This document shows, one piece after another, positions 61,696 to 64,000 of a DNA stretch of 64,000 bases. The notes under the pieces were generated by a model. That model had not been told where the DNA came from and did no database searches. It saw nothing but the letters and a program-made list of their open reading frames with translations. Numbering within the stretch: the stretch's first letter is position 1; the number at the start of each line of letters is the position of its first letter. The translations under genes and the position numbers were made by a program. Source of the stretch: JAJDXW01 sp965214795 (GTDB lineage: Bacteria; Pseudomonadota; Gammaproteobacteria; HK1); NCBI GenBank assembly GCA_965214795.1, contig OZ243976.1:5146001-5210000 (forward strand), in the 5' to 3' direction.

Positions 61696-62018
61696 GGATC
61701 CGGCGACTCCTCATGGAACGGACTGGATGGCGCCGCCGACGGGGACTCCCGGAGAGCCCTGCCGCCGCCGCCATCCCGCCGCCGCTCGAGGCCGACTCTA
61801 GGCCGACCTCTTGGCCGCGACAGGATGGTCGTTGGAAGTCTAGTGGCCGAGGGGCGGGATGTCAGCCCGTGAACGCCCGTGATTTCGTAGGCAAAACGCC
61901 CGACGAGACGGGGTAATTCAGCCCTGCCGTGCGCGCCCGGATCCTGAATGCCGGGTGATGCCTACCCGCCCGATCCCGACAAAGGCTGGCGAGACCTCCG
62001 CGGCTCAACGGCCCAGGC
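61696..62018. other. Gene-free interval between DUF2058 and the binding-protein gene
   Basis: 323 bp; no frame, repeat or clear terminator recognised. Confidence 0.4.
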
Positions 62019-63131
62019 TCAGCGGGCCGACCCCGACAGGCCGCGCCGACCCCGGGCCAGCCACTGCTCGAACTTCGCCGAAAGCTCCTCGTGGTGGGTC
62101 GCCCACCATCCCGCATCCGTTTGCAGGGCGGTCGTCATGTTCGCCGCCGCGGTGGGAAGCATGGCCCGCTTCCCGTCGTCCACCAGGGCCATCGCCGACA
62201 TCCTCGCCGGCCCGTAGGTGATGTACTTCGTCTGCTCCGCGAGCGGCCCGGAACTCGTGGCGAACGCAATGAAGTCCAAAGCCTTGGCGAGGTTGGCGGT
62301 TCCCTTCGGGATCCCCCAGGAGTCGATATCCCAGAGCTGTCCGTCCCAGATGATGGCGTAGTCCTTGCCCTCCTCGACCATCGGGCGGTACAGGCGCCCG
62401 TTCCATGCGGAGGTCATGACCACCGCACCCGAATCGAGAAGCTCGACCGGCTCCGAGCCCGAGGTCCACCAGACGATGCTGGTCCGGATCCCGTCCAGCA
62501 CCGAGAAGGCGCGCTGCTGTCCGTCATCGGTCTCGAGCATCGCATAGACGTCGCCCGGAGGAACCCCGTCCGCCATCAGGGCCCACTCCATGCTCACCCG
62601 CGGGTCGCGCCGCAAGCCCCGCTTGCCCGGATACTTCCGAAGGTCGAAGAAGTCCGCAAGGGCAGCCGGACGATCCCCTCCGATCCGGCTTCCGTCATAG
62701 GCGACGACGGTCGCCCAGACCATCTGGCCGACCCCGCATTCGGTGAGGGCTCCGGGGATGAAGTCCTCCGCCGCCGGCTTGCCGCCGGTGCCGGCCGCCA
62801 GCGCCCGGTGGTCGATCTTCTCGAGCAGACCTTCGCGGCATCCACGGACCAGGTCGGAAAGCTCGAAGTCCACCACGTCCCAGACGACGTTCTCGGTCTC
62901 GACCTGCTCGCGGATCTCGTCGAGACCGCCCCGGTAGGTCTCCATCACCACCCATTCGCCGATCCGGTCCCGAAACGGCTTCACGAAGGCCAGCATCTGG
63001 CTCCTCGTATAGTCGCCGCCCCACGAGACGACCGTCAGGTCCTTCTGCACCGGCGCCTGCGCGACGGCGCCGGTCACCGGCAACAGGGCAATCGCCAGAC
63101 CGGCGGCTCCAAGGCGAAGGAATGAATGCAT
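62019..63131 (-). CDS. PotD-like (spermidine/putrescine type) ABC substrate-binding protein
   Basis: 370 residues. Signal peptide MHSFLRLGAAGLAIALLPVT ending near AVAQA, then LTVVSWGGDYTRSQ, the SBP family 8/6 start of PotD-like proteins. WDVVDFELSDLVRGCREGLL and IIWDGQLWDIDSWGIPKGTA are the ligand-cleft segments. Upstream of it lies a BCCT transporter; no permease or ATPase is visible, so its partners may be elsewhere. Confidence 0.88.
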   Translation of the reverse strand: MHSFLRLGAAGLAIALLPVTGAVAQAPVQKDLTVVSWGGDYTRSQMLAFVKPFRDRIGEWVVMETYRGGLDEIREQVETENVVWDVVDFELSDLVRGCREGLLEKIDHRALAAGTGGKPAAEDFIPGALTECGVGQMVWATVVAYDGSRIGGDRPAALADFFDLRKYPGKRGLRRDPRVSMEWALMADGVPPGDVYAMLETDDGQQRAFSVLDGIRTSIVWWTSGSEPVELLDSGAVVMTSAWNGRLYRPMVEEGKDYAIIWDGQLWDIDSWGIPKGTANLAKALDFIAFATSSGPLAEQTKYITYGPARMSAMALVDDGKRAMLPTAAANMTTALQTDAGWWATHHEELSAKFEQWLARGRRGLSGSAR

Positions 63132-63178
63132 TGCCTCGTTCTCCCTTTATCGATTCTCGCTGCTTGCGGCGCCCCGGA

Positions 63179-64000
63179 TCAGGCGCGCAGTTCGCCGCGC
63201 AAGCTGGTCCCGTCCGGCGCCCTTGCCGCGTCCGGCGCGGCTACGGCGCTCGGATCCTCGTTCAGGGACTTGACGATCCCCAAAGTCATCAGGAGCATGA
63301 TCACGCTGACGGGAAGCGCGGCCGCGATGGAGGCGGTCTGCAGCGCTTTCAACCCGCCGGCAAGTAGCAGAACCGCCGCTACGAAGCCCTCGCCAAGTCC
63401 CCAGAAGATGCGGAACCGCTGCGGCGGGTCGTCGTCACCCATACTGAGCATGGTGGTGATGACGAGGGTACCCGAATCGGACGAGGTGATGAACCAGGTG
63501 GCAAGCAGGAAGGTCGCGAGCGCCGCCATGATCCAGTTCAGCCAGTGCACGTCCGTCAACCGGTCGATGGTCCCGTAGAGCGCGGCGGGCAGGTTCCAGT
63601 CGCGGATCAACTGGGCAATGCCTGCGGTCCCCACCCCGCCGTCCGCGGTCAGCTCGAGGTACATCGCGTTGCCGCCGAAGATGGCAAGCCAGAAGAAGGC
63701 GATGGTGGTCGGGACGAACATCACCCCGAGCATGAATTCGCGAATGGTCCGGCCACGGCTGATCCGGGCGATGAACATCCCGACGAACGGCGCCCAGGAG
63801 ATCCACCAGCCCCAGTAGAAGATCGTCCATCCTCCCTGCCAGGCGGACGCGCCCGGCTCGTTGAAGGTCTGGAAGCCCATCGGGATGACGTTCCACAGGT
63901 AGTCGCCCACCGTGGTCACGAAGAACCCCATCAGCCACTTGAACGGCCCCCCGAACAGGAAGTAGGCGAGCAGGACGACACTGAGCCAGATGTTCCACTC
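63179..64000 (-). CDS. BCCT family (betaine/carnitine/choline) transporter, partial (runs off right edge)
   Basis: The C-terminal 273 residues of a BCCT carrier. TIFYWGWWISWAPFVGMFIA is the conserved tryptophan-rich TM8 signature of the family, followed by RISRGRTIREFMLGVMFVP and TWFITSSDSGTLVITTMLSMG. Imports quaternary ammonium compounds driven by Na+ or H+. The start is outside the window. Its stop is 47 bp before the PotD-like gene, so they are probably cotranscribed. Confidence 0.95.
   Translation of the reverse strand, partial: EWNIWLSVVLLAYFLFGGPFKWLMGFFVTTVGDYLWNVIPMGFQTFNEPGASAWQGGWTIFYWGWWISWAPFVGMFIARISRGRTIREFMLGVMFVPTTIAFFWLAIFGGNAMYLELTADGGVGTAGIAQLIRDWNLPAALYGTIDRLTDVHWLNWIMAALATFLLATWFITSSDSGTLVITTMLSMGDDDPPQRFRIFWGLGEGFVAAVLLLAGGLKALQTASIAAALPVSVIMLLMTLGIVKSLNEDPSAVAAPDAARAPDGTSLRGELRA

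Noticed and set aside
60721..61872. A 380-codon plus-strand frame opposite the DUF2058 gene
   Set aside because: No motif; the minus-strand DUF2058 pattern is clear at both termini.

Overview
The window is very GC-rich, densely coding chromosomal DNA from a proteobacterium. A complete rho, csrA, an FmdB-type zinc ribbon, a DUF2058 (YaiL-like) gene and Fur-like boxes at iron genes favour a gammaproteobacterium. The sucC gene looks more like the alphaproteobacterial type and isoleucyl-tRNA synthetase is the eukaryote-like type 2, so the class assignment is an inference only. Metabolism looks heterotrophic and geared to organic acids, aromatic or CoA-activated acids, methylated amines and peptides.

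Layout. 0-5.4 kb: an iron locus on the minus strand (imelysin, di-haem oxidoreductase, a short exported ORF, a DUF2325 protein and an edge-truncated ferric-iron binding protein) with Fur-like boxes upstream of two of the transcription units. 5.9-11 kb: MFS transporter, insertion-sequence debris, tRNA-Lys, FmdB, an integrase remnant, a Uma2 nuclease and an NTF2-like protein. 11.3-17 kb: sucCD, a frameshifted pckA and rho. 17.5-26 kb: SDR, APH-like kinase, TerC, ileS, class II aldolase and FAH-family hydrolase. 26.5-38 kb: csrA, then a catabolic block (UbiD, enoyl-CoA hydratase, acyl-CoA ligase), a toxin-antitoxin pair and a molybdenum hydroxylase operon with an MFS gene. 38.8-42.5 kb: MFS and a DUF2157/GDYXXLXY membrane pair. 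42.5-45 kb: a graveyard of toxin-antitoxin genes and a DrmD-like helicase fragment. 45-50 kb: an IlvD/Edd dehydratase and an FAD/GcvT methylamine dehydrogenase. 50.3-54 kb: vapBC, Uma2 and a ThDP enzyme. 54-60 kb: a complete oligopeptide-type ABC transporter operon. 61-64 kb: DUF2058, a PotD-like binding protein and an edge-truncated BCCT transporter.

The most striking non-gene content is a population of short inverted-repeat elements. Family A has six copies of roughly 210 bp with near-identical ends (CCCGAAAAAATCACCGACTT and its complement), plus one solo end. One copy sits between the antitoxin and toxin genes of a phd-vapC operon. Two copies have been split by unrelated small elements that left 9-10 bp target duplications. 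At least five further small repeat families (B to F here) are present, one of them an internally deleted IS1634-like element, and several are nested. The window reads as a chromosome with heavy miniature-element traffic around toxin-antitoxin and defence debris.
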